A stretch of 45,408 bases of DNA from a virus. A program made the position numbers and the translations under genes. This document shows positions 30,707 to 38,301 of this stretch, one piece after another. The first letter of the stretch is position 1. Every line of letters starts with the position of its first letter. The stretch lies in IMG/VR virus record IMGVR_UViG_3300009610_000041, positions 1 through 45,408 of that record. The stretch is one strand, 5' to 3'. Under the pieces are notes generated by a model that had not been told where the DNA came from, ran no database searches, and worked only from the letters and a program-made list of their open reading frames with translations.

Positions 30707-30986
30707 TCACAATAAAGTCGATTGAGTCTGCCATTGCGAGTGCAGCTTCAACCGTGCCCCTGTCTGCTTGGAGATACTGGTTGAGGTGACCAGTGGTGGG
30801 TTCCTGGTAGATTGCGCTTACCAAGAGCGGGGTGAGGGTGTCGGGCATCTTGCCCTCACGCAGCACCACAGTGGGGTCCACGCTCTTCAAGCGCACCACA
30901 CGACCCGTACCGGGCATCGTCTGCTCCACCCCTTTGGTACGCATATCACGCAGACGTTCAGCAGTCTTGACAGTTGGCTTTGCCAT
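30549..30986 (-). CDS. Tail assembly chaperone (G-like), 145 aa
   Basis: Directly after the tail tube gene and before the tape measure. The sequence has RLKSVDPTVVLREGKMPDTLTPLL, then a helical, acidic C-terminal half (VEAALAMADSIDFIVKKAL), which matches the style of gpG-type chaperones; these coat the tape measure until the tail tube forms. AAGGAGA precedes the ATG. The end overlaps the downstream frame by 50 nt in annotated form. Confidence 0.7.
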   Translation of the reverse strand: MAKPTVKTAERLRDMRTKGVEQTMPGTGRVVRLKSVDPTVVLREGKMPDTLTPLLVSAIYQEPTTGHLNQYLQADRGTVEAALAMADSIDFIVKKALADDTKVEDLTMAEKRWIFQLVLGPAEILTNFRLEQDPDVEAVAEGENV

Positions 30987-30999
30987 CTTCTAGTCTCCT

Positions 31000-31548
31000 T
31001 TAAGGAATGGAACTGATGCCAGCGGGTGGCATGGCTGTGATTGGAACGTTCGATGGGTGGGTAATGAAGTTGGCGATACCGTAAAGCGTATCTGACACTG
31101 CTTGAACGGTTAACTCAGGTGTTGAGAAGGCACCGTACTCCCCTTGGAAGAGAGTGAAGTCGCTCATGATTTTGCACTTAGGCAAGAAGACCCAAGTGTC
31201 ACCAACCTCCTCAGAGAGAGCCTTCACAATCACCCCAAAGTAGGGCATGCGCTCCCCACCCCTAAACATCCAGTTGCTAGTGCTGCCACTAACCCCTGGT
31301 GTAATTCCAGCCAAAACCGTCAGGGCTGGCAGGTTCATGCCCACGAAGCGCATCTGCAACTGTGCCCCGGTAAGACGGGCAGCAGCGGCTACGACAGTGT
31401 CATCACCGTTAGCAATGGCACTAATCACTTGCATAGTGGTGGATGCCATCTGGATGCCCATAATGTCAATCGGGCCAGTCCATGCGGGCCATGCAGCCAC
31501 TTTCGCATCACTGATACCAAACGTTGGTTGTCCTTGTTCAAACGCCAT
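31000..31548 (-). CDS. Major tail tube protein
   Basis: 182 residues between the tail completion genes and the G/T chaperone pair, where siphoviruses encode the tail tube. It is beta-rich, with segments WPAWTGPIDIMGIQMAST, QLQMRFVGMNLPALTVLAG and YFGVIVKALSEEVGDTWVF that fit the tail-tube beta sandwich. TAATG overlap with the preceding gene. Confidence 0.75.
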   Translation of the reverse strand: MAFEQGQPTFGISDAKVAAWPAWTGPIDIMGIQMASTTMQVISAIANGDDTVVAAAARLTGAQLQMRFVGMNLPALTVLAGITPGVSGSTSNWMFRGGERMPYFGVIVKALSEEVGDTWVFLPKCKIMSDFTLFQGEYGAFSTPELTVQAVSDTLYGIANFITHPSNVPITAMPPAGISSIP

Positions 31549-31772
31549 TACGAATTCTCCTCTTCTTCTTCCTCTTGCGGTTCCCAGGTATGCTCTTCCA
31601 AGAAGTACCTGAGTGTCTCTGAATCCGTTTCGTTTAGGTAGATTGGCTTGTCTTTGCCATCCAACCCTATCACGTACATCAACTCGTTCTGCCTACTCGT
31701 CTCCACCCACAGAACTGCGTGGGGGCTAATCCACCCACCCTTTATCTTCAGGAACCAAAGTTCAGGGAGCAT
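31548..31772 (-). CDS. Hypothetical acidic protein, 74 aa
   Basis: Strand-rich first half (ELWFLKIKGGWISPHAVLWVE) and a very acidic C terminus (a run of Glu). It lies between the tail completion gene (overlap 11 nt) and the tail tube gene (1-nt overlap). Possibly a minor tail component. Not recognised. Confidence 0.5.
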   Translation of the reverse strand: MLPELWFLKIKGGWISPHAVLWVETSRQNELMYVIGLDGKDKPIYLNETDSETLRYFLEEHTWEPQEEEEEENS

Positions 31773-32526
31773 ACCTCTTCTGACCCTTTCCCCCTTCTGG
31801 TGCAGGAAGGGGAGTGAAAGGTCTCCCTCTCCTTATAGTTCGTCTTGGCCCACGAGAACTCTTCTTCTGGGGCTTGAAGAGTTCACCCTTCTTTCTGGGG
31901 TCTATCCCAAACTCCACCCCAGGAACTCCCTTGTTGATAGCCAGTTGTATACCTGCCCTAATCCTTGGCACCCAGTAGTCCCTGGCTGGAGCAACGATAG
32001 CATATTGTCCCCCATTCGCCAGTTCCAGATAGACTCCGTAAGGAACGTACTCAGGGTCCCCATGGCCGAATCGGATATTCACAGTAGGCTGACCATACAA
32101 CTCAGCCAAAGTAGGAACCTTCATCCTCATGTTCACAGGCAGTCTCTTCAGGGGCTTCTTCTCAGCCTTCCTTCTCTGCTTGTTCAGGTCCTTCAAAGCC
32201 TTCTCGTTAGCCCTAACAGCATCATCAATCGTCATCTTATTGATGTACCTATCAGGACCAGAGTTGAGAAAGGCGATAGCGTAGAGACGCTTTCTAGCAT
32301 TGCCAGCTTGCTTGTAGTAGTAGCCACCCTTTTGGCTGGGCATCCACATGGCAGGTCCATCTTGCCAAGGGGCATTGTCCTTCATCCAGGTTTCTATCTT
32401 AGCAGCCATTTTCTCAGCAGTGCCAGCTATCGCCATCACCTCAAAGGCTGTTCGCTCAATTCTAAGGTCTTCGAGAAAGAATTCACCATTGGGTATGTTG
32501 TGTTCAATCTTGCTCTTTTTTGCCAT
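31762..32526 (-). CDS. HK97 gp10-like tail completion protein
   Basis: 254 residues when started at ATG 32526, which follows GCGGAGGTTCT; a longer reading from 32586 lacks a ribosome site. Residues about 40-100 give AFEVMAIAGTAEKMAAKIETWM followed by NARKRLYAIAFLNSG, and later YVPYGVYLELANGGQYAIVAP, the sort of strand-turn found in HK97 gp10-type proteins that complete the head-proximal tail end. The C terminus is basic. It overlaps the glycosyltransferase gene end by 91 nt. Confidence 0.6.
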   Translation of the reverse strand: MAKKSKIEHNIPNGEFFLEDLRIERTAFEVMAIAGTAEKMAAKIETWMKDNAPWQDGPAMWMPSQKGGYYYKQAGNARKRLYAIAFLNSGPDRYINKMTIDDAVRANEKALKDLNKQRRKAEKKPLKRLPVNMRMKVPTLAELYGQPTVNIRFGHGDPEYVPYGVYLELANGGQYAIVAPARDYWVPRIRAGIQLAINKGVPGVEFGIDPRKKGELFKPQKKSSRGPRRTIRRGRPFTPLPAPEGGKGQKRYAP

Positions 32527-33548
32527 AGAACCTCCGCTAGAATCCCCTCCACCGCATGCTCCCAAGTCTGATTCTCTCGAATCCATCGAGCCGCTTTCTG
32601 TCCAAAAGCGAATGCAGTCTCAGGGCTATAATACGCCCACTTCATCACTTGCGCAAGAGCAGGAATATCGACCATGGAGTGGTTGCCATAGCTGGGTCCT
32701 GACGCTTCCTGAACGCTGCCAGGAACGACCAGTGCCCACTGCTCAGTGAAGCCATCATCCATGCCGCTATACTTCTGGGTCACTACAGGAATGCCCATAC
32801 AAGCCGCCTCCCTGTGAGGCATGCCCCACCCCTCATAGCGGGAGGGTAGCAGTACACAATCAGCCTGAGCATAGACAGAGGGCATGTCCTTCGCTATCTC
32901 TGTTTGGTAGACAATTCGCTTATCGGCCCCATTAGCCTCGCTCATGTTGTCAGTTAAGATAGCTTCAGTCCCTCTTGGAATCGTCTTCACGATGAGACGC
33001 ACGTCCTGGTTCCCGGTAGTCTTTCCACCAAAGGCTTGATAGAACGCTTCCCAGACCTCGTTGAATCCTTTGCGAAAGCCCCTGTCTCCAAAGACCAAAA
33101 AGGTGTAGGGGTGACTCTTGCCTTCCCAGTGCTTCTTCAAGACAGGGAACTCATCAGGGTCTGTGCCAGCAGCCACCACGCTAATGGGAACGGTCACTCC
33201 CCCCTGCATGTAGCCCTCTTTCACGTTCTCGCAGGGGACAATCACCTTCTCGTAGCCAAGGGAGTTGATGATATCAGCGTACTTCTGTTCCAAGAGAGAG
33301 GTCTCCATCATGCTGTAGAGGACACTCCTCCCTGGTATGGGCATCAGGTCAAAGGCGGGGAGACAGGTGATGGTCAAGTCGTTCCAGTCAATCCCCATCT
33401 GCTTCTGCATCCAAAGGGGCTTGTTGATATCGTCCCTGGTAATGGCAGTAACAGAGACCCCTAACTTCTGCAGGGTCTGAACAAAGCGCACACTCATCCT
33501 GCCATAACTGTAGACTTCACCGTAGTGTCCCAGCCACTGAATGTGCAT
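32436..33548 (-). CDS. GT4-family glycosyltransferase
   Basis: 370 residues of GT-B fold. The C-terminal Rossmann domain holds the GT4 marks: FGDRGFRKGFNEVWEAF (about 153-169, the strand and helix near the donor site), ADCVLLPSRYEGWGMPHREA with the E-x7-E motif (Glu239, Glu247) and GIPVVT. The N-terminal domain (HIQWLGHYGEVYSYGRMS) would bind the acceptor. GT4 enzymes move sugars from NDP-sugars to other sugars or proteins with retention. Its place inside the head-tail operon (TAATG overlap upstream) suggests that virion proteins or a host surface glycan are the target. No membrane segment. Confidence 0.85.
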   Translation of the reverse strand: MHIQWLGHYGEVYSYGRMSVRFVQTLQKLGVSVTAITRDDINKPLWMQKQMGIDWNDLTITCLPAFDLMPIPGRSVLYSMMETSLLEQKYADIINSLGYEKVIVPCENVKEGYMQGGVTVPISVVAAGTDPDEFPVLKKHWEGKSHPYTFLVFGDRGFRKGFNEVWEAFYQAFGGKTTGNQDVRLIVKTIPRGTEAILTDNMSEANGADKRIVYQTEIAKDMPSVYAQADCVLLPSRYEGWGMPHREAACMGIPVVTQKYSGMDDGFTEQWALVVPGSVQEASGPSYGNHSMVDIPALAQVMKWAYYSPETAFAFGQKAARWIRENQTWEHAVEGILAEVLWQKRARLNTTYPMVNSFSKTLELSEQPLR

Positions 33549-34009
33549 CAGGGTTTCCTAATCGAATTGATTCGCCAGTCTTGGCGAAGGGTGGTTGAGT
33601 TGGCAACAGGTCCCACATCAGGAAAGAAACCCGTCTCAAAGTCCCATTGCAGAGGGTAGGCTTGAGCAATCGTCTCGCCTTGCAGCACCACATAGCTCCT
33701 CTGTTTGGCTGCTTCAATCGCAGCATGGCCCCGGAACTCGTAGAAGAAAATCTGCACAATCTGCTGTGTGGAGACCATCTTCTCTTCCAGGTCCCAAAAC
33801 TGTTCATCAGGCACCAGACCCCTCTGTATCACCCAAGCACAGGGGAGGAGTCTTCCCTCAGAGTCAAAGGCTTGCGCTGTAGGGGAGCCATCCCCTCTGC
33901 GAATCCCCTCCACACCCACCTCTTGGTAGGTGTAGATACCACCGGGGAGAATCCCCAAAAGGGTTGTGTCAGCAAGCAGTAGCTCTGCAACCTGTTCTTC
34001 CCTAGTCAC
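33548..34009 (-). CDS. Probable tail terminator, 153 aa
   Basis: Position between head-tail connector genes and the tail tube, size and mixed alpha/beta content (REEQVAELLLADTTLLGILPGGIY; IVQIFFYEFRGHAAIEAAKQR) fit the tail terminator family of siphoviruses, which caps the tail tube. It is coupled at both ends. No signature motif was found, so the call leans on synteny. Confidence 0.55.
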   Translation of the reverse strand: MTREEQVAELLLADTTLLGILPGGIYTYQEVGVEGIRRGDGSPTAQAFDSEGRLLPCAWVIQRGLVPDEQFWDLEEKMVSTQQIVQIFFYEFRGHAAIEAAKQRSYVVLQGETIAQAYPLQWDFETGFFPDVGPVANSTTLRQDWRINSIRKP

Positions 34010-34010
34010 G

Positions 34011-34385
34011 TCAACTCCCCGATGCTGTACAGTTGGCCTGAACCTGGCCGATGAGATGCCTGTTGACGCTGTTCACAGTGAACTCCATGTTGTCGAAGAT
34101 GAAGGTGTCCCACTCCTCGATATCCGTGTCGTCCAGTTCCGGGTGACCATGGATGCCAAAGACAACTGCGCCCCTCGTGAAGCCACCACTTATCTCGCCC
34201 ATTGAAGTGGAGTCGGAGTCATCCATTTCTATTCGCACAGACTGGGGTGGCAGGTAGGTGCCATTGCGTAACAAGGAGATTTCACTCTCCTTGTCCAGTA
34301 TGCGGGACCTCTGCACAGAGGCACGAAGACCCGTCTGGGTTCTAGCAATACCGCCCCCTTGGGACAACCAGCTTTCAAACACCAC
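34011..34385 (-). CDS. Probable head closure protein, 124 aa
   Basis: Beta-rich small protein (SLLRNGTYLPPQSVRIEM; DTFIFDNMEFTVNSVNRH) in the place of the head closure/stopper protein of SPP1/HK97-like phages. It overlaps the upstream gene by 11 nt. The role is from position. Confidence 0.55.
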   Translation of the reverse strand: MVFESWLSQGGGIARTQTGLRASVQRSRILDKESEISLLRNGTYLPPQSVRIEMDDSDSTSMGEISGGFTRGAVVFGIHGHPELDDTDIEEWDTFIFDNMEFTVNSVNRHLIGQVQANCTASGS

Positions 34386-34737
34386 GCCTCCCTGGAGCTA
34401 GTCCAAAGAAGAAGGCTGACCCAGTCTCCGTAACAGCATCAGAGACGGAGGCAACCTTCTCTTCCTCTTCCTTTAGCATGACAGAGAGATTGTCAAAGAC
34501 CTTGGTGAGGTCCTCCTGGCTTTGGTTCTGGGCGTACTTGCCAAGCATGGCAGCACTTGCCCGAATCCCCTTGATGGCAATGACACGAGTGTAAGCCTTC
34601 ATCTTGGCTGCGTTGTTGGGGTAAATCTCCGTTGCCTCGACAAAGTATTCCTCTGCCATGGGGTCGGTCATTACATCTTCACTTGCCCCAACATCTCGCC
34701 TAAGACGATTGTACTCTGTAGTATTGCCAATAGCCAT
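34375..34737 (-). CDS. Probable head-tail connector (adaptor), 120 aa
   Basis: Helical protein (AEEYFVEATEIYPNNAAKMKAYTRVIAIKGIRASAA) consistent with the helical gp15/gp6-type adaptor that docks onto the portal ring. It lies between the capsid-proximal genes and the closure protein. The motif is not diagnostic. Confidence 0.55.
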   Translation of the reverse strand: MAIGNTTEYNRLRRDVGASEDVMTDPMAEEYFVEATEIYPNNAAKMKAYTRVIAIKGIRASAAMLGKYAQNQSQEDLTKVFDNLSVMLKEEEEKVASVSDAVTETGSAFFFGLAPGRRGV

Positions 34738-34740
34738 GAG

Positions 34741-35004
34741 TTACTCCCGCCCCTTCACAAAGGCTTTGGGTGCAACAGCCACGGTCTCAGGGGGCGTCTC
34801 CTCCTTGGCTGCTCCACCCTTGATAAGGGTACCGTCTGCAAGCAGACGCTTTACCTCAGCAGTGGTGGCAACCTCAACCCCCTTGTCCTCATTTACCACG
34901 AAAGCCTCCCCTTCAGGGTGCGCTTCGTGCTTCTCCCAAAGAACTACCTTGTGGTCATCCCCGGCACCACGAACGGTTACCAAGGGCAGTTTATCGTCAG
35001 CCAT
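34741..35004 (-). CDS. Hypothetical protein, 87 aa, downstream of capsid gene
   Basis: Acidic N-terminal beta part (LPLVTVRGAGDDHKVVLWEK), then a helix and a low-complexity Ala/Pro/Glu tail. In many phages a small protein of this sort follows the capsid gene. No function visible. Confidence 0.5.
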   Translation of the reverse strand: MADDKLPLVTVRGAGDDHKVVLWEKHEAHPEGEAFVVNEDKGVEVATTAEVKRLLADGTLIKGGAAKEETPPETVAVAPKAFVKGRE

Positions 35005-35013
35005 AGTCTCCTC

Positions 35014-36225
35014 CTATTCAGAGATGTCTAAAACCTTTGTGGCAGCAGGGTCTAGGATGGCGAAGGCGTTGTTCTCCGTCATCACGATAACCTGGGTTTG
35101 GTTGGTAATGAAGCGTTCCGTTTCGGTAATCTCACTACCGATTTCCACAACCTGCTCCAAGGCGGCACGTCGGTCGAAGCCAACGTACTTGTTGTTGGGT
35201 GCCCCTTCCAACCAGCCGTAACGAACACCGTCTGCGGTGCTGTTAATTGGAGTCAGGCTGTTGCCAATTCCACCAAGGTTCTGACCCTGGAGGGGGATGT
35301 TGGCGGTTCCCATGTTGAGCAGGACCATCTGCACAGCCTCATCAATCTGGCTGAGGGAGGTGGTCATGACATAGGGGGGAGCGAAGAGCATGCGGAACTT
35401 GAGCCAGCCAACCATGCTCAGTTCACCAGCAATCGCTAAGGGGTCCAAGGTGAGGAGGTTGTACTCGGTAGCAGCAGTTCCAGCGTTGCCGTCACCAGAG
35501 ACCAAAACGGTGAGGGCTGCTTCCAGCTTGTCCACCTCTGATTGTACTGCCATCCAGCGAATCCACCACGCCAGCTTGTCCACACGCACACGACGCATCT
35601 GCTCGTAGGTGGCTCGGAGACCTCGCCCATACTTGCGCAGACGAATCGAACGCTCACTGGACTCCAGGTTAGCCATGGGGATTTCAGCAGACTCGCCAAC
35701 ACGGAAGAGGCGAAGCTGGTTGGCATCATAGGTCATGTAGAGGGAACGGTAGTCCTCTCCACGAATGGGGCTGGTCATGGCGACCACTTCACTCAGGGGG
35801 ATGGCTGGCTCGAACTGGTTGTTCCAACGGGGTCCACCCACATCGTTATAGGGTCGCTCAAACGTGCCAAGAACAGAGTCGCTGGAGAGGAGAATGGCTC
35901 TCTCCTTGGGGGAAGCGAATGACACCTTGCGCCACTCACGAGCAAAGAACTCAGGGTAGAGTGCCCGTCCTGCTGTGGTGTCAAAGAACATAGAAGCCTC
36001 GCTGGACCAGTAACCTGCCTCTGGATTGGAGCGAGTGCGAATCCCTGCCTGTCGCAGTTGACGTTGGAAAGCGTCAGTTCTGCTGCCCTTCTCTGAAGGG
36101 TCCAGTGTTTCCAAGAAGACGGAGAGAGGGACACCAGCCTCAATTGCTTGGCGATGCACCTCAATTGCCCCATCTGGCTTGCTCAATCGACTGTGAATTT
36201 CAGTCGGGGTTAGTTTTTCTGCCAT
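35014..36225 (-). CDS. Major capsid protein
   Basis: 403 residues, the largest gene between protease/decoration and connector genes, which is where the capsid gene lies in HK97-type modules. An N-terminal helical region (LTPTEIHSRLSKPDGAIEVH) may act as the delta/scaffold part. A strand-rich P-loop type region and an ESSERSIRLRKYGRGLRATYEQMR segment follow; the arginine-rich stretch is a common E-loop/spine feature of HK97-fold capsid proteins. It ends near a segment with AIGNSLTPINST-like loops. A good synteny call; fold not directly visible. Confidence 0.8.
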   Translation of the reverse strand: MAEKLTPTEIHSRLSKPDGAIEVHRQAIEAGVPLSVFLETLDPSEKGSRTDAFQRQLRQAGIRTRSNPEAGYWSSEASMFFDTTAGRALYPEFFAREWRKVSFASPKERAILLSSDSVLGTFERPYNDVGGPRWNNQFEPAIPLSEVVAMTSPIRGEDYRSLYMTYDANQLRLFRVGESAEIPMANLESSERSIRLRKYGRGLRATYEQMRRVRVDKLAWWIRWMAVQSEVDKLEAALTVLVSGDGNAGTAATEYNLLTLDPLAIAGELSMVGWLKFRMLFAPPYVMTTSLSQIDEAVQMVLLNMGTANIPLQGQNLGGIGNSLTPINSTADGVRYGWLEGAPNNKYVGFDRRAALEQVVEIGSEITETERFITNQTQVIVMTENNAFAILDPAATKVLDISE

Positions 36226-36241
36226 CGTTCCTCATCCTCCC

Positions 36242-36667
36242 TTAGTGTGCCGATTCCATACGGACCTGAACAGCAGTAGCGACTGAAGAGTCTTCAATAA
36301 TCCCACGACTCACTGTGTCTTGGGTAGCGACAGCCTGGATATAGCCCTCAGCACTAGCAGCACCCAAGTCGCCCACAATCTTCAGACCCGCAGTTAATGT
36401 GGCACCTGCCCCACCAGGGAGGGTCATGATACCGCCAGTTTGAATCACGCAGATTCCACCTGGTTCCACCTTGATGAGCTTGCCCAAAACGTTTTCACCA
36501 TCACCAACAAGGCTTGCAACGCTTGAACTCTCAACCGTCATTGCGAGACCAACCTGTGCGCTCCCCCCTTCAAGCAGGGGATTGTAGACAACTGTGTTGT
36601 CATGCACCCAGGTTTCTGCAAAATAGCCGATGCCAACTCTGTTGGCAACTTCACGAGGGTCTGCCAT
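36242..36667 (-). CDS. Probable capsid decoration protein, 141 aa
   Basis: Beta-rich, Gly/Ala/Val-rich protein (GLKIVGDLGAASAEGYIQAV, RGIIEDSSVATAVQVRM), immediately before the capsid gene in transcription order. Its pattern is that of small capsid-associated proteins with repeated GxxVxG turns (DUF2190-like style). GGAGGAAC precedes the start. Decoration role inferred from place and composition. Confidence 0.6.
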   Translation of the reverse strand: MADPREVANRVGIGYFAETWVHDNTVVYNPLLEGGSAQVGLAMTVESSSVASLVGDGENVLGKLIKVEPGGICVIQTGGIMTLPGGAGATLTAGLKIVGDLGAASAEGYIQAVATQDTVSRGIIEDSSVATAVQVRMESAH

Positions 36668-36675
36668 AGTTCCTC

Positions 36676-37080
36676 CTAGTTATTACTTGCTGAAATCTGT
36701 GTCCAGGCAGTGCCATTACTCACTAGCACAGCACTGTCAGTTGCGCCCAAAACGATATTCCCTGCACTAATCAAGGTAGCTGTCTCTGTGAAGGTGATGG
36801 TTTGCGCACCCACATTGACCAGGATTAGAACAGACCCAGCAGGTTCAACCACTAGACCTGCTCCTACTGCACCCGCTGCCGTTAAAGGCTGGTAGGTACC
36901 TGTTGCATCCACCACGCTGCCATTGGCTACTGTCAGAGCAGGTCGTGGTTGTGCCCGATAGAAGTTTGTAACACGGACGTTACTGAACCCGGTCACCCCA
37001 CCCTGAGCCTGAACCATCTGCCCCAAGGGGGCGATGAGTAGGCCAAGGAGGAGGAAGACTACGAAGAGTATCTTTTTCAT
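36676..37080 (-). CDS. Secreted-type small protein with signal peptide
   Basis: 134 residues. The start is a textbook Sec signal: MKKILFVVFLLLGLLIAPLG followed by QMVQAQGG, with a likely cleavage after VQA. The mature part is beta-rich with repeated turns (SVLILVNVGAQTITFTETAT, GNIVLGATDSAVLVSNGT), which resembles phage head-fibre or carbohydrate-binding modules. It is coupled to the prohead protease gene by an ATGA overlap. A signal peptide is unexpected in a virion gene cluster. Whether the product goes to the cell surface or the signal is decayed cannot be seen. Confidence 0.7.
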   Translation of the reverse strand: MKKILFVVFLLLGLLIAPLGQMVQAQGGVTGFSNVRVTNFYRAQPRPALTVANGSVVDATGTYQPLTAAGAVGAGLVVEPAGSVLILVNVGAQTITFTETATLISAGNIVLGATDSAVLVSNGTAWTQISASNN

Positions 37081-38222
37081 GCGTATGCCTCATCCGGGGT
37101 GAAATCCTCAACCATTTTCTTGACTGGGGTTTGGTCCGTTTCCACACTGCTGCGACCTGCTGAGAGTGCGGCGTTAGCCACCTTCTGCCAGTCCCTTGCC
37201 ATGCGCTGGATGGTGGCGAGTGGGGCTAAGTTGAGAAGAGCGGTGTAGTCTTCCACCTCAAACTCATTGCCGTGTGCCCGGACACCCTCTGCGATGGCTC
37301 GTGCAATCTCGTCCTTGCGGTACTGGCGACCCTCTGCTGCCTGGGGTTCCAGCGTTTTAGCCCAAGCGACCACAGCCTCAATCGCCTTGGGAATTTGTTC
37401 CTCAGTTAAGCCCCTAGTGTACTCTTCACTAAGAGGACCTGCCAAGGTAGTGCGAATTTGCTCCAAAACCTTGTCTTCCATTTTCACTTCCTCCTTAACA
37501 CTGAAACTCTTCCTTGCGGGTAGCCTTGTTCGATAGGTTCTTTCCAGTAGGTCAACCTGCTTCTCTTCTAACAAGCCCATGGAGGCATGTCGTTGAGCCT
37601 TGATAATCATTGCTTCTGGGGTGGAACCGTCAAAAACACCAGAAGTCTCGCTTAATCTGGCATCATCTATCGTGTAGGTAGCAATCACATTGCGTGTGAC
37701 TCCACCTTCTTTCAACTCGTACTTCAGGCCAGGAAAATGCCTACATTGCCAAAAGTCCTCATGGCAAATATCACAACTCATCTCCCCACCATGAAACCCT
37801 ACACTAACATCTCTTACCAAACCAGTCTTCATGCGTGCAATGAGGTCATCAGTATCTTGAAGACCAGCGATGGTATAAAAATCAGCCACCACCCTTTTCC
37901 TACCATCCTCCTCAATGAAATCTCCACTCAGAGAATAGCCAACTGGCAACTCGTGCCAGTTATGTGAGCGCAAGAACGCTACCCCACGACCAGCATCCTC
38001 TGCATAGTTTCTCAGTGTTTTTTCACTCATTCTAGTGAAGTGAGAATCTAAGAGGTTGTTGCTAATCTCTGCCCTCCAAAGGTAGGGAGGGTGCGTATCA
38101 AGAAAGTCTTCGCTCAAATTACTTCTTTCTTGAACAAGTTTCTTCAACTCTGATTGACGCTCTTCCGTCAAAAACCCCATTCTTGCAGGGTGGGAGAGTT
38201 TTGGGGATTCGTTTCTGTCCAT
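37077..38222 (-). CDS. HK97-type prohead protease fused to a scaffold-like region
   Basis: 381 residues. The protease half (about 45-215) has GRGVAFLRSHNWHELPVGY with the His of the dyad (His87) and GLVRDVSVGF with the Ser (Ser140), as in the HK97 prohead protease family. Next to it is SCDICHEDFWQCRHFPGL, a zinc-binding insert known in relatives of this enzyme. After about residue 220 come helices (EEKQVDLLERTYRTRL, VEMEDK...), a scaffold-like delta part, up to about 381. It matures capsid subunits after assembly. GAGGTAA precedes the start. Confidence 0.82.
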   Translation of the reverse strand: MDRNESPKLSHPARMGFLTEERQSELKKLVQERSNLSEDFLDTHPPYLWRAEISNNLLDSHFTRMSEKTLRNYAEDAGRGVAFLRSHNWHELPVGYSLSGDFIEEDGRKRVVADFYTIAGLQDTDDLIARMKTGLVRDVSVGFHGGEMSCDICHEDFWQCRHFPGLKYELKEGGVTRNVIATYTIDDARLSETSGVFDGSTPEAMIIKAQRHASMGLLEEKQVDLLERTYRTRLPARKSFSVKEEVKMEDKVLEQIRTTLAGPLSEEYTRGLTEEQIPKAIEAVVAWAKTLEPQAAEGRQYRKDEIARAIAEGVRAHGNEFEVEDYTALLNLAPLATIQRMARDWQKVANAALSAGRSSVETDQTPVKKMVEDFTPDEAYA

Positions 38223-38247
38223 GTTAAAATTACCTCATTTCAAAGTA

Positions 38248-38301
38248 CCCAGGCAGTGACTGGAATCACTCCTGGGATTAGACACAGGAAAGGAAGTTCC
38301 T
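38248..38301 (+). promoter_or_regulatory. Two-hairpin leader of HNH gene 38302
   Basis: Hairpin 1: CCCAGG (38248-38253), bulged C, AGTGA, loop CTGGAA, TCACT, CCTGGG (38271-38276); 11 bp in all. Linker ATTAGACAC. Hairpin 2: AGGAA (38286-38290), loop AGGAAG, TTCCT (38297-38301), ending at the ATG at 38302, with the SD in the loop. On the - strand, the same hairpin 1 lies in the leader of the protease gene. Confidence 0.5.

Noticed and set aside
31648-32571. A long + strand open frame of 307 codons antisense to the gp10-like gene.
   Set aside because: No ribosome site, Leu/Ser/Pro-rich non-protein-like composition, and the - strand frame has coherent, coupled genes.
38248-38301. The HNH leaders were considered as HEARO/OMEGA RNAs or group I intron ends.
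   Set aside because: They are only about 50 nt, the HNH proteins lack IscB/IsrB domains, and no split reading frame flanks them.
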